Shown in pieces: positions 18,566 through 29,886 of a DNA stretch of 64,000 bases. The position numbers and the translations under genes are program-made. Within the stretch, counting starts at the first letter, position 1; each line of letters begins with the position of its first letter. A model generated the notes under the pieces. That model made no database searches. It was not told the DNA's origin and worked only from the letters and a program-made list of their open reading frames with translations. Source of the stretch: Sterolibacterium denitrificans (GTDB lineage Bacteria > Pseudomonadota > Gammaproteobacteria > Burkholderiales > Rhodocyclaceae); the NCBI RefSeq assembly GCF_900174485.1, contig NZ_LT837803.1:2309305-2373304 (forward strand). Reading direction: 5' to 3'.

Positions 18566-18612
18566 GGCAGGCAGGACAGACCGGCAATCTTCGATAACGT
18601 AAAATCCCGACA

Positions 18613-19881
18613 ATGCCCCTGAAATCGCGCCTCAAACTTGGAATTGCAGCTTCCGCCTGCGTGGCGGTCGGGGCGACGTTCGCCATTCCAACGCCGGCCA
18701 GGCACTACACCGGCAATACGCAATCGCAGTACACGGATACCCGGCTCTCGCCCGAATCCCAGCTCGCGCTCATTTCTTCCGGCGTCGAACCGGAAGCCCA
18801 ACTTGCACGCGTCTTCGAACACATCGAGCAGAACCGTCTCGACACAGCCTTGCAGCAGGCGGAAAACCTGACGCGCGAGTACCCGAACTTCCATCTTGCC
18901 CAACTGGTCAAGGGTGATTTGCTGCTGGCGCGCAGCGGCCAGATCAGGGGGTTCGGCAACGCGGCCAACGCACCGGCCGACCGGATCGCGGACCTGCGCG
19001 ACGAAGCCATTGCCCGCCTGCAGGCATACCGCAACAAACCCCAGACCGATGCCGTACCCCGCTATCTGTTGCAGATGCGGCAGGACCAGAAGTACGCCGT
19101 CGTGATCGACACGCAAAAATCACGTCTTTATCTGTACCAGAACGACCAGGGCACGCCGCGCTTCGTCACGGACTACTACATCACCCACGGCAAGCTGGGG
19201 ACCGACAAGGTACGCGAGGGTGACAAGAAGACCCCCGTGGGCGTATATCACGTCACCGCCAACCTGCCGCGCCAAAAACTGACCGATTTTTACGGTGCCG
19301 GCGCCTTCCCGATCAACTATCCGAACGAGTGGGACAAGCGCAACGGACGCGCCGGCTCCGGGATCTGGCTGCACGGTACGCCATCGAACACCTATTCCCG
19401 CCCGCCCAGGGCCTCCGATGGCTGTGTCGTGCTTTCCAACAAGGACCTCACTTCGATCTCCCGCTATCTGCAAGTCGGCCTGACGCCCGTGATCATCAGC
19501 AACAACGTCGAATGGCTGTCGCTCGATGACTGGCAGAACGAGCGTGCGGGCCTGCAAAAGGGAATCGAGCAATGGCGGGCCGACTGGGAAAGCCTGGACG
19601 TCGATCGCTACCTCAGCCACTACTCCAGAAACTTCACGGGCAGCGGCCAGAACATTGCCCAATGGAGCGAGCACAAGCGCAACGTGGCGAACAGCAAGCA
19701 ATGGATCAAGGTCGATACCGAAAATCTCAGCATGTTTCGCAACCCGGGCAAGGAAGAAATTGTCGTGGTGAGCTTCGTGCAGAACTACCGCAGCAACAAT
19801 CTCAGCAATGTCATGAAGAAGCGCCAGTACTGGCAGAAGGAAAATGGCCGCTGGCGCATCATTTACGAAGGCGCGGCCTGA
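18613..19881 (+). CDS. L,D-transpeptidase (YkuD) with NTF2-like C-terminus
   Basis: 422 residues. The N-terminal segment is hydrophobic (signal or anchor). Residues ~155-300 are the YkuD domain: [19 protein letters not shown], then [11 protein letters not shown], and the active-site block with HGTPSNTY and [10 protein letters not shown], with Cys271 as nucleophile. Residues ~315-422 repeat the NTF2-like layout of the upstream TPR protein ([18 protein letters not shown] ... [10 protein letters not shown]). Such enzymes make 3-3 cross-links or attach proteins to peptidoglycan. A TAAAAT at 18599-18604 could be a promoter element. The ppiA gene follows at 50 bp. Confidence 0.93.
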   Translation: MPLKSRLKLGIAASACVAVGATFAIPTPARHYTGNTQSQYTDTRLSPESQLALISSGVEPEAQLARVFEHIEQNRLDTALQQAENLTREYPNFHLAQLVKGDLLLARSGQIRGFGNAANAPADRIADLRDEAIARLQAYRNKPQTDAVPRYLLQMRQDQKYAVVIDTQKSRLYLYQNDQGTPRFVTDYYITHGKLGTDKVREGDKKTPVGVYHVTANLPRQKLTDFYGAGAFPINYPNEWDKRNGRAGSGIWLHGTPSNTYSRPPRASDGCVVLSNKDLTSISRYLQVGLTPVIISNNVEWLSLDDWQNERAGLQKGIEQWRADWESLDVDRYLSHYSRNFTGSGQNIAQWSEHKRNVANSKQWIKVDTENLSMFRNPGKEEIVVVSFVQNYRSNNLSNVMKKRQYWQKENGRWRIIYEGAA

Positions 19882-19931
19882 TCCACTCCATCTGTCAGCC
19901 AGTCCGTCAATCCGCGCAGGAAAGCCCTCCC

Positions 19932-20501
19932 ATGAAAAAACTGCTTCTGCTGGCCCTCGGCCTGCTCATGAATTTCTCCGTGCACGCGGCCAATCCGCAG
20001 GTTGAAATGAAAACCAGCATGGGTACGATCAGCATCGAGCTGTATGCCGACAAGGCGCCGAAAAGCGTCGCCAACTTCCTGCAATACGTGAAGGACGGTT
20101 TCTACGACGGCACCATCTTCCACCGCGTCATCGACGGCTTCATGATCCAGGGGGGCGGCTTTCAGCCCGGCATGAAGGAAAAGTCGACGCGCGCGCCGAT
20201 CGAGAACGAAGCGAAGAACGGACTCAAGAACACCGTCGGCACCCTGGCCATGGCCCGCACCAACGCACCGCATTCGGCCACCGCGCAGTTCTACATCAAT
20301 CTCGTCGACAATCGCACGCTCGACTATCCCAGCTTCGATGGCTGGGGCTATGCCGTCTTCGGCAAGGTCACCCGCGGCTTCGACATCGTGCAGCAGATCG
20401 GCAAGGCCCGAACCGGCACCAAAGGCTTCCATCGCGACGTGCCGGCAACGCCGATCACCATCGAATCCGTTCGCCTGCTGGGCACGGCAACCCAACCCTG
20501 A
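19932..20501 (+). CDS. ppiA: Periplasmic cyclophilin-type peptidyl-prolyl isomerase
   Basis: 189 residues with a signal peptide ([19 protein letters not shown]). The cyclophilin core follows: [21 protein letters not shown] contains the catalytic Arg and Phe, and later [18 protein letters not shown]. The Trp of the cyclosporin-binding site is replaced, as in other bacterial cyclophilins. The ORF is open upstream, but this ATG gives the signal peptide. It speeds proline isomerisation in exported proteins. The ppiB gene lies 76 bp downstream. Confidence 0.95.
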   Translation: MKKLLLLALGLLMNFSVHAANPQVEMKTSMGTISIELYADKAPKSVANFLQYVKDGFYDGTIFHRVIDGFMIQGGGFQPGMKEKSTRAPIENEAKNGLKNTVGTLAMARTNAPHSATAQFYINLVDNRTLDYPSFDGWGYAVFGKVTRGFDIVQQIGKARTGTKGFHRDVPATPITIESVRLLGTATQP

Positions 20502-20577
20502 GTCCCGTCCCGGGTGAAACCGGGTCACCCCGCACACCCGTTCTCCATTCATCACAATTCATCGCAAAGGAACTTCC

Positions 20578-21069
20578 ATGATCAAGCTGAGCACCAACTT
20601 TGGTGACATCACCATCGAACTGGACACCGAGAAGGCGCCCGAAACGGCGAAGAATTTCCAGTCCTACGTCGAGTCGGGCCATTACGACGGCACCATTTTT
20701 CATCGCGTCATCGACGGCTTCATGATCCAGGGAGGCGGCTTCACGCCCGACATGCAGCAAAAACCGACCAATGCGCCGATCAAGAACGAAGCCGACAACG
20801 GCCTGAAGAACACGCGTTATACCCTGGCCATGGCGCGCACCAATGACCCGCATTCGGCCACCGCCCAGTTCTTCATCAACGTTGCCGACAATGGCTTCCT
20901 CGATTTCAAGTCGCCTACCGGCAACGGCTGGGGCTACTGCGTTTTCGGCAAAGTGGTCGAAGGCACGGAAGTCGTCGACAAGATCAAGGACGTAGCCACC
21001 GGCAACCAGGGCTTCCACCAGGACGTACCCAGGGAAAGCGTGATCATCGAAAGCGCCACCGTCATTTGA
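20578..21069 (+). CDS. ppiB: Cytoplasmic cyclophilin-type peptidyl-prolyl isomerase
   Basis: 163 residues without a signal peptide: [21 protein letters not shown] opens directly into the cyclophilin fold. [20 protein letters not shown] and [18 protein letters not shown] are the active-site segments. AAGGAA precedes the ATG. About 60-65% of positions agree with the exported ppiA product just upstream, so the two look like a tandem duplication in which one copy gained or lost a signal peptide. Confidence 0.96.
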   Translation: MIKLSTNFGDITIELDTEKAPETAKNFQSYVESGHYDGTIFHRVIDGFMIQGGGFTPDMQQKPTNAPIKNEADNGLKNTRYTLAMARTNDPHSATAQFFINVADNGFLDFKSPTGNGWGYCVFGKVVEGTEVVDKIKDVATGNQGFHQDVPRESVIIESATVI

Positions 21070-21094
21070 GTCGCCTTCCTTGAGTCGTCTTCTT

Positions 21095-21126
21095 CCGGTT
21101 GGCCGCACTAGCTTGCTGCCAACCGG
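21095..21126. terminator. Hairpin between ppiB and lpxH
   Basis: CCGGTTGG (21095-21102) and CCAACCGG (21119-21126) pair perfectly across a 16-base loop, 26 bp after the ppiB stop. No T-tract follows, so it may be a weak or Rho-assisted terminator or an mRNA-stabilising hairpin. Confidence 0.4.
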
Positions 21127-21159
21127 CAATCCGGCCGGTTTTCCGGATGACCGCACCCC

Positions 21160-21897
21160 ATGGCCAGCCGCGCCACGTTCCTGATTTCCGATCTGCACCT
21201 CTGCCCGACGCGGCCGGAGATTGCCGGGCTGTTTCTCGACTTTCTCGCCAGCCGGGCGCGCGAAGCCGCCGCGCTGTACATACTCGGCGACCTGTTCGAA
21301 TACTGGGCCGGCGACGACGAACTGAGCGATGCTTTCAATGCGCGCATCTGCGCAGGACTGCGCGACTGTGCCACTGCGACGCCCATCCATTTCATCGCCG
21401 GCAACCGCGACTTCCTCATCGGCACCGACTTCGCCCACGCCAGCGGCGTCACGCTGCTGGATGAACCGCAACTGCTCGATATCGCCGGCACGCCAACGCT
21501 GCTGATGCATGGCGATACCCTGTGCAGCGACGATCGGGCATACCAGGACTTCCGCAGCATGGTACGCAACCCCGCCTGGCGCGCCGATTTCCTCGGCAAG
21601 CCGCTGGCCGCACGCAAGGCGCAGATCGAAGCACTGCGCCGCCGCAGCGAAGAAGAAAAACAAATCAAGCCGGCCGCCATCATGGACGTCAATGCCGCCA
21701 CCGTCGCCGCCACCCTGCGCGCGCACGGCTACCCGCGCCTGATCCACGGCCATACCCACCGCCAGGGCAGCCATGTTCATCATGTCGATGGCCATGCCTG
21801 CGAACGCTGGGTGCTCGGCGACTGGCACGACAGCGGCAACTATCTGGCGGTCGATGCCACGGGCTGCCGCTTCCACCCGCTGACGCTGGCGGCATAA
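21160..21897 (+). CDS. lpxH: UDP-2,3-diacylglucosamine diphosphatase
   Basis: A 245-residue calcineurin-like metallophosphoesterase that makes lipid X in lipid A synthesis at the inner membrane. Metal-ligand motifs appear in order: LISDLHLCP (Asp, His), LGDLFEYWAGDD, AGNRDFLIG, MHGDTLCSDD and HGHTHRQ. Length and order match LpxH. Its position behind ppiB is common in betaproteobacteria. Confidence 0.96.
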   Translation: MASRATFLISDLHLCPTRPEIAGLFLDFLASRAREAAALYILGDLFEYWAGDDELSDAFNARICAGLRDCATATPIHFIAGNRDFLIGTDFAHASGVTLLDEPQLLDIAGTPTLLMHGDTLCSDDRAYQDFRSMVRNPAWRADFLGKPLAARKAQIEALRRRSEEEKQIKPAAIMDVNAATVAATLRAHGYPRLIHGHTHRQGSHVHHVDGHACERWVLGDWHDSGNYLAVDATGCRFHPLTLAA

Positions 21898-21957
21898 GCC
21901 CTCACCGGCCCCACGCTGCGGCAATCGCTCCTGCAACGTTCAGCTTCCTCCTTTCCG

Positions 21958-23784
<1,827 letters not shown>

Positions 23785-23793
23785 GGGGGAGTG

Positions 23794-23868
23794 TGGTGGG
23801 CGATAGTGGGATCGAACCACTGACTTCCACCGTGTGAAGGTGGCACTCTACCGCTGAGTTAATCGCCC
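23794..23868 (-). tRNA. tRNA-Val (anticodon CAC)
   Basis: The minus strand folds into a cloverleaf: acceptor GGGCGAT/ATCGCCC, D arm, anticodon stem CCACC/GGTGG with loop TTCACAC (anticodon CAC, reading GUG), T arm AGTGG-TTCGATC-CCACT, discriminator A and an encoded CCA (23794-23796). Confidence 0.95.
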
Positions 23869-23923
23869 ACAGAAGAGACCGCGGATTATAAGCAAGCTGC
23901 CGCCGTGAAACAAGACGAAAGCC

Positions 23924-24775
23924 TCAAAAATCATCCTTCCACGCCCTGATTGCGGCAAACACCGCCACGGCATCCGCCGGTTCCAGGGGCTGATCCTGCC
24001 CTTCCCAACCCCGGAAGCGCGCAGCCGCCTGCTGGACGGATGGCTCGTCCCAGCGCAGGAAAGGATTGATCCGGCGCTCCAGCGCCAGCGTCGAAGGCAG
24101 ACTGGGCTGCCCTGCCGCCCGCAATTGCGCGACGCGCGCCGCATGCTCGGCCAGTTCGACATTCTCCGGTTCGACGGCCAGCGCGAAACGCAGATTGGCT
24201 GCGGTGTATTCATGCGCGCAATAAACCCGCGTTTCTGCCGGCAACGCACGCAACCGGGCGAGCGAATGCTGCATCTGCGCCGCCGTCCCTTCGAAAATCC
24301 GCCCGCAACCGGCGGAAAACAGCGTATCGCCACTGAACAGCACCCCACCGGCCGGATGGTTTCGATCATAATAAGCGAGGTGCCCAAGCGTATGGCCGGG
24401 CACCGCAAGTACCTGAAACTGCGCTCCGGCCTGGGGAAATTCGACCACCGCGCCACCCGTCAGCCGCTCATCGAGACCATCGATCGCCTCGGCCGCCGGA
24501 CCATGAACGCGCACAGCCGGAAAGCGCCGACGCAACGCGGCGATGCCGCCCATATGATCCGCATGATGATGAGTCACGAGGATGCCCGCGAGCTGCAGGT
24601 TCTCGCGCTGGAGATAGTCCAGCAGGACTTGCGCTTCACCCGGATCGACGGCCATTGCCGTGCCGCTCGGATCATGGCGCAACAGCCAGATATAGTTGTC
24701 GCGCAGGGCGGCAAGCGGAAGGATGCGATAGGATACGCGGATGTTGGTGTGGGATTGATTGTCCATGGCGGCCAT
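23924..24775 (-). CDS. gloB: Hydroxyacylglutathione hydrolase (glyoxalase II)
   Basis: A metallo-beta-lactamase-fold hydrolase that splits S-lactoylglutathione to lactate and glutathione in methylglyoxal detoxification. THHHADHMGG binds the binuclear metal centre; GHTLGHLAYY, LFSGDTLFSAGCGR and YCAHEYTAANLRFA follow, with the usual HAGH C-terminal domain. The start may be at 24775 or at the internal ATG 24766 (MDNQS). Its 5' end faces the methyltransferase gene with only 35 bp between start codons. Confidence 0.95.
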   Translation of the reverse strand: MAAMDNQSHTNIRVSYRILPLAALRDNYIWLLRHDPSGTAMAVDPGEAQVLLDYLQRENLQLAGILVTHHHADHMGGIAALRRRFPAVRVHGPAAEAIDGLDERLTGGAVVEFPQAGAQFQVLAVPGHTLGHLAYYDRNHPAGGVLFSGDTLFSAGCGRIFEGTAAQMQHSLARLRALPAETRVYCAHEYTAANLRFALAVEPENVELAEHAARVAQLRAAGQPSLPSTLALERRINPFLRWDEPSVQQAAARFRGWEGQDQPLEPADAVAVFAAIRAWKDDF

Positions 24776-24810
24776 TCTCGCGCATTCTCAACTTGCATGC
24801 ATGGCGGCGC

Positions 24811-25605
24811 ATGATGCCCATCCAGGGTTTTGACGACTGGCTCGACACTCCCCAGGGACGTTACGTCCTGCAATGGGAACAGGCAAAGCACGACCAATTG
24901 GTTGCCGATATCTTCGGCTTCAATGCCGTGCAGCTCGGCCTGCCACAATACGATTTTCTCCGCGCCAATCGCATGCCATTCCGGCTGCACTGTGACGACC
25001 TGCCCGGCGGCATCGGCAGCGGACGGCTGATCACCAATCCGCATTATCTGCCTTTCGCCAGCGCCAGCATGGATCTGGTGGTGCTGCCCCATCTGCTGGA
25101 GTTTCACGAAGCGCCGCACCAGATCCTGCGCGAAGTCGAGCGGGTGCTGGTGCCGGAAGGCAGCGTCATCGTCACCGGCTTCAATCCGTTCAGCCTGTGG
25201 GGATTGCGCCGCCGCTTCACGCGCGCAGCCGGTGCGCCGCCGCCCTGGCGCGGCCATTATCTGAGCGTGATGCGCCTGAAAGACTGGTTCGCGCTGCTCG
25301 GCCTGGAGACGCACAGCGGCAGCTTCGGCTGTTATGCGCCGCCCTTCAGCCAGGAAAATCATCTTCGCCGCTGGCGCTTCATCGAACTCGCCGGCAACCG
25401 CTGGTGGCCCTATGGCGGCGCCACCTACATCATTCAGGCGATCAAGCGCACGCATGGCATGCGTCTGATCCCCCCGGGCTGGCGCGAGCGCATGATGCAC
25501 GCCAAGGCGCTGGCCACCGTGACCGCGCCCCGGCCGCGTCCCCGCCCGAGTTCGCGCAGCTCACGATTCAACCTGCAAAACTGCAACAAACCCGAAGAAT
25601 CATGA
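24811..25605 (+). CDS. SAM-dependent methyltransferase (class I)
   Basis: 264 residues. The protein begins [20 protein letters not shown] and has [21 protein letters not shown], then [22 protein letters not shown], the motif II-III region of methyltransferase domain 11; the motif I Gly-rich loop is weak. This protein type regularly sits divergent from gloB and before rnhA in betaproteobacteria. Its substrate is not known. The stop overlaps the rnhA start as ATGA, so translation is coupled. The C-terminus (from ~240) is Arg/Pro/Ser-rich. Confidence 0.85.
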   Translation: MMPIQGFDDWLDTPQGRYVLQWEQAKHDQLVADIFGFNAVQLGLPQYDFLRANRMPFRLHCDDLPGGIGSGRLITNPHYLPFASASMDLVVLPHLLEFHEAPHQILREVERVLVPEGSVIVTGFNPFSLWGLRRRFTRAAGAPPPWRGHYLSVMRLKDWFALLGLETHSGSFGCYAPPFSQENHLRRWRFIELAGNRWWPYGGATYIIQAIKRTHGMRLIPPGWRERMMHAKALATVTAPRPRPRPSSRSSRFNLQNCNKPEES

Positions 25606-26123
25606 ATGCACAACCAGAAAACACAGATACGGACAGCGAAATCATCGACATCTATACCGACGGCGCCTGCAGCGGCAATCCCGGTCCCGGCGGCTGGGGC
25701 GCGATCCTGCGCACCAACACGCCGCGCGGCGCCGTCGAGAAGGAAATCTTCGGCGGCGAAGCGGCGACCACCAACAACCGCATGGAACTCATGGCCGTCA
25801 TCGAAGCACTGAAAATCCTGAAGCGCCCGGTCAAGGCACGCGTACACACCGACTCGCAGTATGTGCAGAAAGGCATCAGCGAATGGATCCACGGCTGGAA
25901 GAAACGCGGCTGGCGCACGGCAGACAGGCAGCCGGTGAAAAACGCCGACCTCTGGCGTCTGCTCGACGAAGAAGCAGCGCGCCACCGCATCGAATGGCTG
26001 TGGGTGCGCGGCCATGCCGGCCATATCGAAAATGAACGTGCCGACGCACTGGCCCGGCAGGGCATCAGCAGCCTGCCCAGAGATTCCAGATCATCCAGCC
26101 CAGCCACCCGGGAGAAAAACTGA
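25602..26123 (+). CDS. rnhA: Ribonuclease HI
   Basis: Degrades the RNA strand of RNA-DNA hybrids. [17 protein letters not shown] holds the first catalytic Asp, [12 protein letters not shown] the Glu, HTDSQYV the second Asp, and [15 protein letters not shown] the flexible His and last Asp. 173 residues, with a Ser-rich tail. The ATG at 25602 overlaps the upstream stop; a longer in-frame opening upstream lies inside the methyltransferase gene. dnaQ follows at 2 bp. Confidence 0.97.
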   Translation: MNAQPENTDTDSEIIDIYTDGACSGNPGPGGWGAILRTNTPRGAVEKEIFGGEAATTNNRMELMAVIEALKILKRPVKARVHTDSQYVQKGISEWIHGWKKRGWRTADRQPVKNADLWRLLDEEAARHRIEWLWVRGHAGHIENERADALARQGISSLPRDSRSSSPATREKN

Positions 26124-26125
26124 AC

Positions 26126-26830
26126 ATGCGACAGATCGTACTGGATACCGAAACCACCGGCCTCGACTACAAAAAAGGCCACCGCATCATCGAAATCGGC
26201 TGCGTGGAACTGATCAACCGCAAGGTGACCCAGCGCCGTTATCACGTCTATCTGAATCCGGAGTTTGAAATCGACGCCGCCGCCCAGGCCGTGCACGGAC
26301 TGAGCAACGAATACCTGGCCGACAAACCGAAGTTTGCCGAAGCCGCCAGCGAATTCACCGACTTCATCCAGGACGCGGAACTGTTGATCCACAACGCCGA
26401 ATTCGACCGGGGCTTCCTCGACAACGAATTTGCCCTGCTCGGCAAGCCGCCACTCGCCGACCTGACCGCCGGCATCATCGACACCCTCAAACTGGCGCGC
26501 GAAATGCGCCCGGGACGCCGCAACTCACTCGACGTACTGTGCAAGGAATTCGACGTCGACAACTCCGGCCGCCAGCTCCACGGCGCCCTGCTCGACGCCG
26601 AACTCCTCGCCGAAGTCTACCTGGCCATGACGCGCGGCCAGGACACCCTGCTGATGGACCTGGATGACGCACCGGCCATCGCGACACCGCAAACCACCGA
26701 TACGACCGCACTGCCGCGCATCGTCCTGCGCGCCACCGAAACCGAACTGGCCGAACACGAACGGGTGCTCGCCGAAATCGCCAAGGAGAGCAAGGGCAAG
26801 TGTTTGTGGCTTGCGGAGAGTCAATCGTAA
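26126..26830 (+). CDS. dnaQ: DNA polymerase III epsilon subunit (proofreading exonuclease)
   Basis: 234 residues of the DEDDh 3'-5' exonuclease family: VLDTETTGLDYKKGHRIIEIG (Exo I), HNAEFDRGFLDNEFA (Exo II) and HGALLDAELLAEVYLAM (Exo III with His and Asp). It corrects misincorporated bases in the polymerase III core. The rnhA-dnaQ pair, two bases apart and co-directional, is a common proteobacterial arrangement. Confidence 0.97.
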   Translation: MRQIVLDTETTGLDYKKGHRIIEIGCVELINRKVTQRRYHVYLNPEFEIDAAAQAVHGLSNEYLADKPKFAEAASEFTDFIQDAELLIHNAEFDRGFLDNEFALLGKPPLADLTAGIIDTLKLAREMRPGRRNSLDVLCKEFDVDNSGRQLHGALLDAELLAEVYLAMTRGQDTLLMDLDDAPAIATPQTTDTTALPRIVLRATETELAEHERVLAEIAKESKGKCLWLAESQS

Positions 26831-26831
26831 A

Positions 26832-26861
26832 TGTTGAATGGCGGATGGTGGATGGCGAATG
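26832..26861. repeat. 7-bp degenerate tandem repeat
   Basis: Units TTGAATG, GCGGATG, GTGGATG, GCGAATG follow one another just after dnaQ, and a partial inverted copy (GATCCACCGTCAACAT) lies at 26890-26905. The pair can form a long imperfect hairpin between dnaQ and the YceI gene. Confidence 0.5.
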
Positions 26862-26921
26862 AAAAAGATCCCTTCGCCTTATAATCGGCGATCCACCGTC
26901 AACATCCAAAGGAAGCCAGCC

Positions 26922-27515
26922 ATGCGTCCGATCTCATCATTCCTTGTTGCCCCGTGCGCCATCCTCGCCCTGCTTGCCGCCGCGCCTGCGCTGGCTGCGC
27001 CGGAAACCTACGTCATCGACGGCTCGCACACTTTTCCGCGTTTCTCGTACAGCCATTTCGGCTTTTCGACCCAGTTGAGCCGTTTCGACAAGACCAGCGG
27101 CACCATCGTTTTCGACAAGAAAGCACGCACGGGGGCAGTGGATATCGTCATCGACACCACCTCGGTCAACACCGGCAGCAGCGCCTTCAACGAGCACATT
27201 CAGGCCGAGGATTTTCTCGATACGGCCAAGCATCCGACCGCCACGTTCAAATCGACCAGGGTCGTCTTTGCCGATGGCGCCGATGTCAAGCCGATCGCGA
27301 TTGAAGGCAATCTGACGCTGAAGGGCGTGAGCCGGCCGGTCACCCTGGAAATCACCTCCTTCCAGAACATGCCGCATCCCATGAGGAAGCGGGACGCCAT
27401 CGGCGCCAACGCCACGACGACCATAAAGCGCTCCGATTTCAATGCCGGCAAATATGCTCCGAACGTTGGCGACGAGGTGCGCATCGACATTGCCGTCGAA
27501 GCAATCCAGCAGTAA
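26922..27515 (+). CDS. YceI-family periplasmic protein
   Basis: 197 residues with a signal peptide ending near APALAAP. The rest is the YceI lipocalin-like barrel: YVIDGSHTFPRFSYSHFGFS, FDKKARTGAVDIVIDTTSVNTG, HIQAEDFLDTAKHPTATFKST and GNLTLKGVSRPVTLEI. Members bind long isoprenoids such as polyprenyl-phosphate or quinone-like chains. AAAGGAAG precedes the ATG; an in-frame opening from 26838 is too far upstream of the signal peptide. Confidence 0.92.
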   Translation: MRPISSFLVAPCAILALLAAAPALAAPETYVIDGSHTFPRFSYSHFGFSTQLSRFDKTSGTIVFDKKARTGAVDIVIDTTSVNTGSSAFNEHIQAEDFLDTAKHPTATFKSTRVVFADGADVKPIAIEGNLTLKGVSRPVTLEITSFQNMPHPMRKRDAIGANATTTIKRSDFNAGKYAPNVGDEVRIDIAVEAIQQ

Positions 27516-27586
27516 CGCCAATCTTCAACAGGCAGCCAGCCCGGCAAGCAAGGCATTGCCGGATGAACGGCCTGTAAATCCGGCTT

Positions 27587-27608
27587 GCGGGCCCAGCGCT
27601 CGGCCCGC
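27587..27608. terminator. Hairpin in the convergent gap between the YceI and PAS genes
   Basis: GCGGGCC (27587-27593) and GGCCCGC (27602-27608) form a 7-bp GC stem with an 8-base loop between two converging genes. There is no clear T-tract, so termination strength is uncertain. Confidence 0.35.
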
Positions 27609-27626
27609 AGCCAGCAGCCTACCTAA

Positions 27627-29066
27627 TTAACTGCAGCGAAACTGCGCGGCCAGATCGACGCCGGACTGCTGCCGGTCCTGGCTGCGTCGCGAGATGCCGG
27701 AACGGCGCTCGACGAAATCGAAATCAACAAAATCCGTTCCCATGCCGGTGCTGCGGCAAGCCGCCGCAGACGCTGCCTGCCTGCGGCAACGACTGCGGCG
27801 GCGCTCAAGCCACGGTGGCACGACCTGGGTGCCCAGGGTGCTGTCCGGCTGCGGCTGCACCGTGAAATCGGCAATCGCCGGCTGCTGCCCGGCACAGATG
27901 TCGAGAATATCGGCGGTGGCCCCGTCGAGGAGCGCCTGCACGCCGTCAAGCTGCTCGCGATGTTCATTGCAAAAGTCTTCGGGCAAACACCTGGCCAGAT
28001 TCGTCAGGGCGCACGCCATGTCGGCGAGCTTCGACACGGCGCGCGCCTGCAGCTCAGCGGCCAGACGCTGCCGCTCCTCCGCGCGCACGGCCGCCAGCCG
28101 TTGCCCCAGATCGTTCAGACGGCGCTGCTGCATGCGCTGCTCGCGCGCCAGCTCGCAACGCACGGCAACATCGCTGAACGCCAAATTGCTTGCGACAAAA
28201 TTGCCGTCATCGTCATAGACGGCAATGGCATTCAGACTCACCGGCAGCAGGCAGCCATCCTTGCGCACCAGATCGAGCGCCAGTTCACGCAACGCACCGG
28301 ACTGCATCAGATCGGGAAAAACACCGGCAAAACACAGGCGGCTGGTCTCACTCAGCAAGTCTTCCAGGCGCAGGCGCCCGATCACCTCGTCACGCCTGTA
28401 GCCCAGCCAGGCCAGCGCGGTATTGTTGATGCGCCGAAGCACGCCATCGGCGTCGATGGATTGATAGGCGCAAGGAGCGCATTGATACAGATCCTCGATT
28501 TCATAGGCAAACTGCCGCAGCCTGCGCTCGTTCTGCTTGTTCCCGGTAACGTCCAGAATGGCGCCGATGACGCCGGCAACCTCTCCCCGGGCATCGTGAA
28601 AAGGCGCCTTGACGATGTACACGATTTTCTCGAGGCCATCCTGCAGCACGTTCTCGTGCACGGCGATGCCGTTTCCGCTGCCGATGATCCGGCCATCCTC
28701 GCGGAGGAAACGCTCGGCATCATGCGCCGGGTAGAAATCGAAATCGTTCCTGCCGGCAACCTGCTCGGGCGTCAGGCCAAGATCGCTGGCAAACAGGGAA
28801 TTGCACGCCACGTAGCGCGCCGTCGCGTCCTTGACGAAAACCTTCAGTGGCAAACTTTCCACCAGCGCCTGGAAGCGCTCCTTGCTGCGATGCAGCTCGT
28901 CCGCATCCAGCCGCCGTTGCCGCTGCAGATGACGAACCAGGGACTTCAAGGCACTGAAATCCGCCGGCGTGGCACCGCCGCCCGGCAATGGCATCACCCG
29001 CCCCTCTCCGTTTTCCGCACGGAGCAAACGCAAAAGTCGCGGAACAGCACGCCTGTGGGAACCCAT
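27627..29066 (-). CDS. Double-PAS protein with a degenerate, kinase-less histidine-kinase remnant
   Basis: 479 residues from ATG 29066 (GGAGG just upstream; the ORF is open to 29171). First PAS from ~residue 63 (SKERFQALVESLPLKVFVKD) with an accompanying C-terminal (PAC) segment, second PAS from ~197 (CAPCAYQSIDADGVLRRIN). Then a helical stretch EERQRLAAELQARAV matches the dimerisation helix of NarL-type kinases (normally ELHD), but the phospho-acceptor His is Gln340. No HATPase domain follows; the last ~100 residues are Arg/Ser-rich without a motif. A signal sensor with a lost or unusual output; no membrane segment is seen. Confidence 0.8.
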   Translation of the reverse strand: MGSHRRAVPRLLRLLRAENGEGRVMPLPGGGATPADFSALKSLVRHLQRQRRLDADELHRSKERFQALVESLPLKVFVKDATARYVACNSLFASDLGLTPEQVAGRNDFDFYPAHDAERFLREDGRIIGSGNGIAVHENVLQDGLEKIVYIVKAPFHDARGEVAGVIGAILDVTGNKQNERRLRQFAYEIEDLYQCAPCAYQSIDADGVLRRINNTALAWLGYRRDEVIGRLRLEDLLSETSRLCFAGVFPDLMQSGALRELALDLVRKDGCLLPVSLNAIAVYDDDGNFVASNLAFSDVAVRCELAREQRMQQRRLNDLGQRLAAVRAEERQRLAAELQARAVSKLADMACALTNLARCLPEDFCNEHREQLDGVQALLDGATADILDICAGQQPAIADFTVQPQPDSTLGTQVVPPWLERRRSRCRRQAASAAACRSTGMGTDFVDFDFVERRSGISRRSQDRQQSGVDLAAQFRCS

Positions 29067-29355
29067 GAGAGCCTCCAACGCGTTGTGAGTTGTGGACTTG
29101 AGACCTGTGACTTGTGTGGCTTGTGACCGGCTGCTGCCTGCAAAACGACGAATCGACGAGTCGACGAACACTCAAGCAAACATCCGGCATGCCGAATGCA
29201 CTGTCATGGCGTGGCGAAAAAATGTCGCTGGGAAATGATTGTCGGCGCAATCCGATTAAATATCAAGCAGCTACATGCGCGAATCGCCTTTCATGGAGAT
29301 TTGCTCTGCCGCGCTGGCCATGGCGATTGGCAGCCGATCTGCTATATTCACCGGG

Positions 29356-29748
29356 ATGCGACTGCTTATTCTTCTCCTGCTGATGGTTGCCCTGCCGGTC
29401 AATGCTGCCTATGCGGCGGCCGCCGGCGTCTGCGACAGCATCGCCGGCCACGTGCAATCCTGCACATTCTTTGGCCATCACACTCACGTGCATGAGCAGG
29501 AACGTCATGAACATCATGGGCATGATGTCCAGAGCGAGGAAACGCCTGCATCTGCACCGGTACAGGCCGCTGCCTGCGACCACAACCATACGCATGCCCA
29601 CCCGCTCTTTTCCGTCATGCTGCCGGCGCCGCTCAAGCTCCAGTCGCCTGCGCAGCCGGGGGCCGGCATCGAGCTGCCCGCAGCGGCCTTTATCTCGGCC
29701 CCGCCGACCCGTCTCGAACGCCCGCCGCAATCCCTCCTCGTCGCCTGA
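29356..29748 (+). CDS. CzcI-like exported histidine-rich protein
   Basis: 130 residues. A signal peptide (MRLLILLLLMVALPVNAAYA) is followed by FFGHHTHVHEQERHEHHGH and DHNHTHAHP, clusters able to bind Zn, Co, Cd or Ni. Small proteins of this kind precede czcCBA in many heavy-metal resistance operons and are thought to tune metal sensing or delivery. An upstream in-frame ATG at 29275 would spoil the signal peptide. Its function in this locus is inferred from position and His content. Confidence 0.7.
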   Translation: MRLLILLLLMVALPVNAAYAAAAGVCDSIAGHVQSCTFFGHHTHVHEQERHEHHGHDVQSEETPASAPVQAAACDHNHTHAHPLFSVMLPAPLKLQSPAQPGAGIELPAAAFISAPPTRLERPPQSLLVA

Positions 29749-29886
29749 GCCGACGGGACGAGCGCGTCAACGCTTCCACACATCCACTTCCCGACCAGCG
29801 ATTGATTTTCCGCACCGCGCCTGTGGCGTGGACGGAAGTGAATGCATGTCCCGTCGAAATCCAGACTCGTCGTTGCGAGGGTTTCG

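Noticed and set aside
23794-24775. tRNA-linked integration site
   Set aside because: Both tRNA genes are intact and flanked by housekeeping genes; no integrase or repeated tRNA 3' end was seen.
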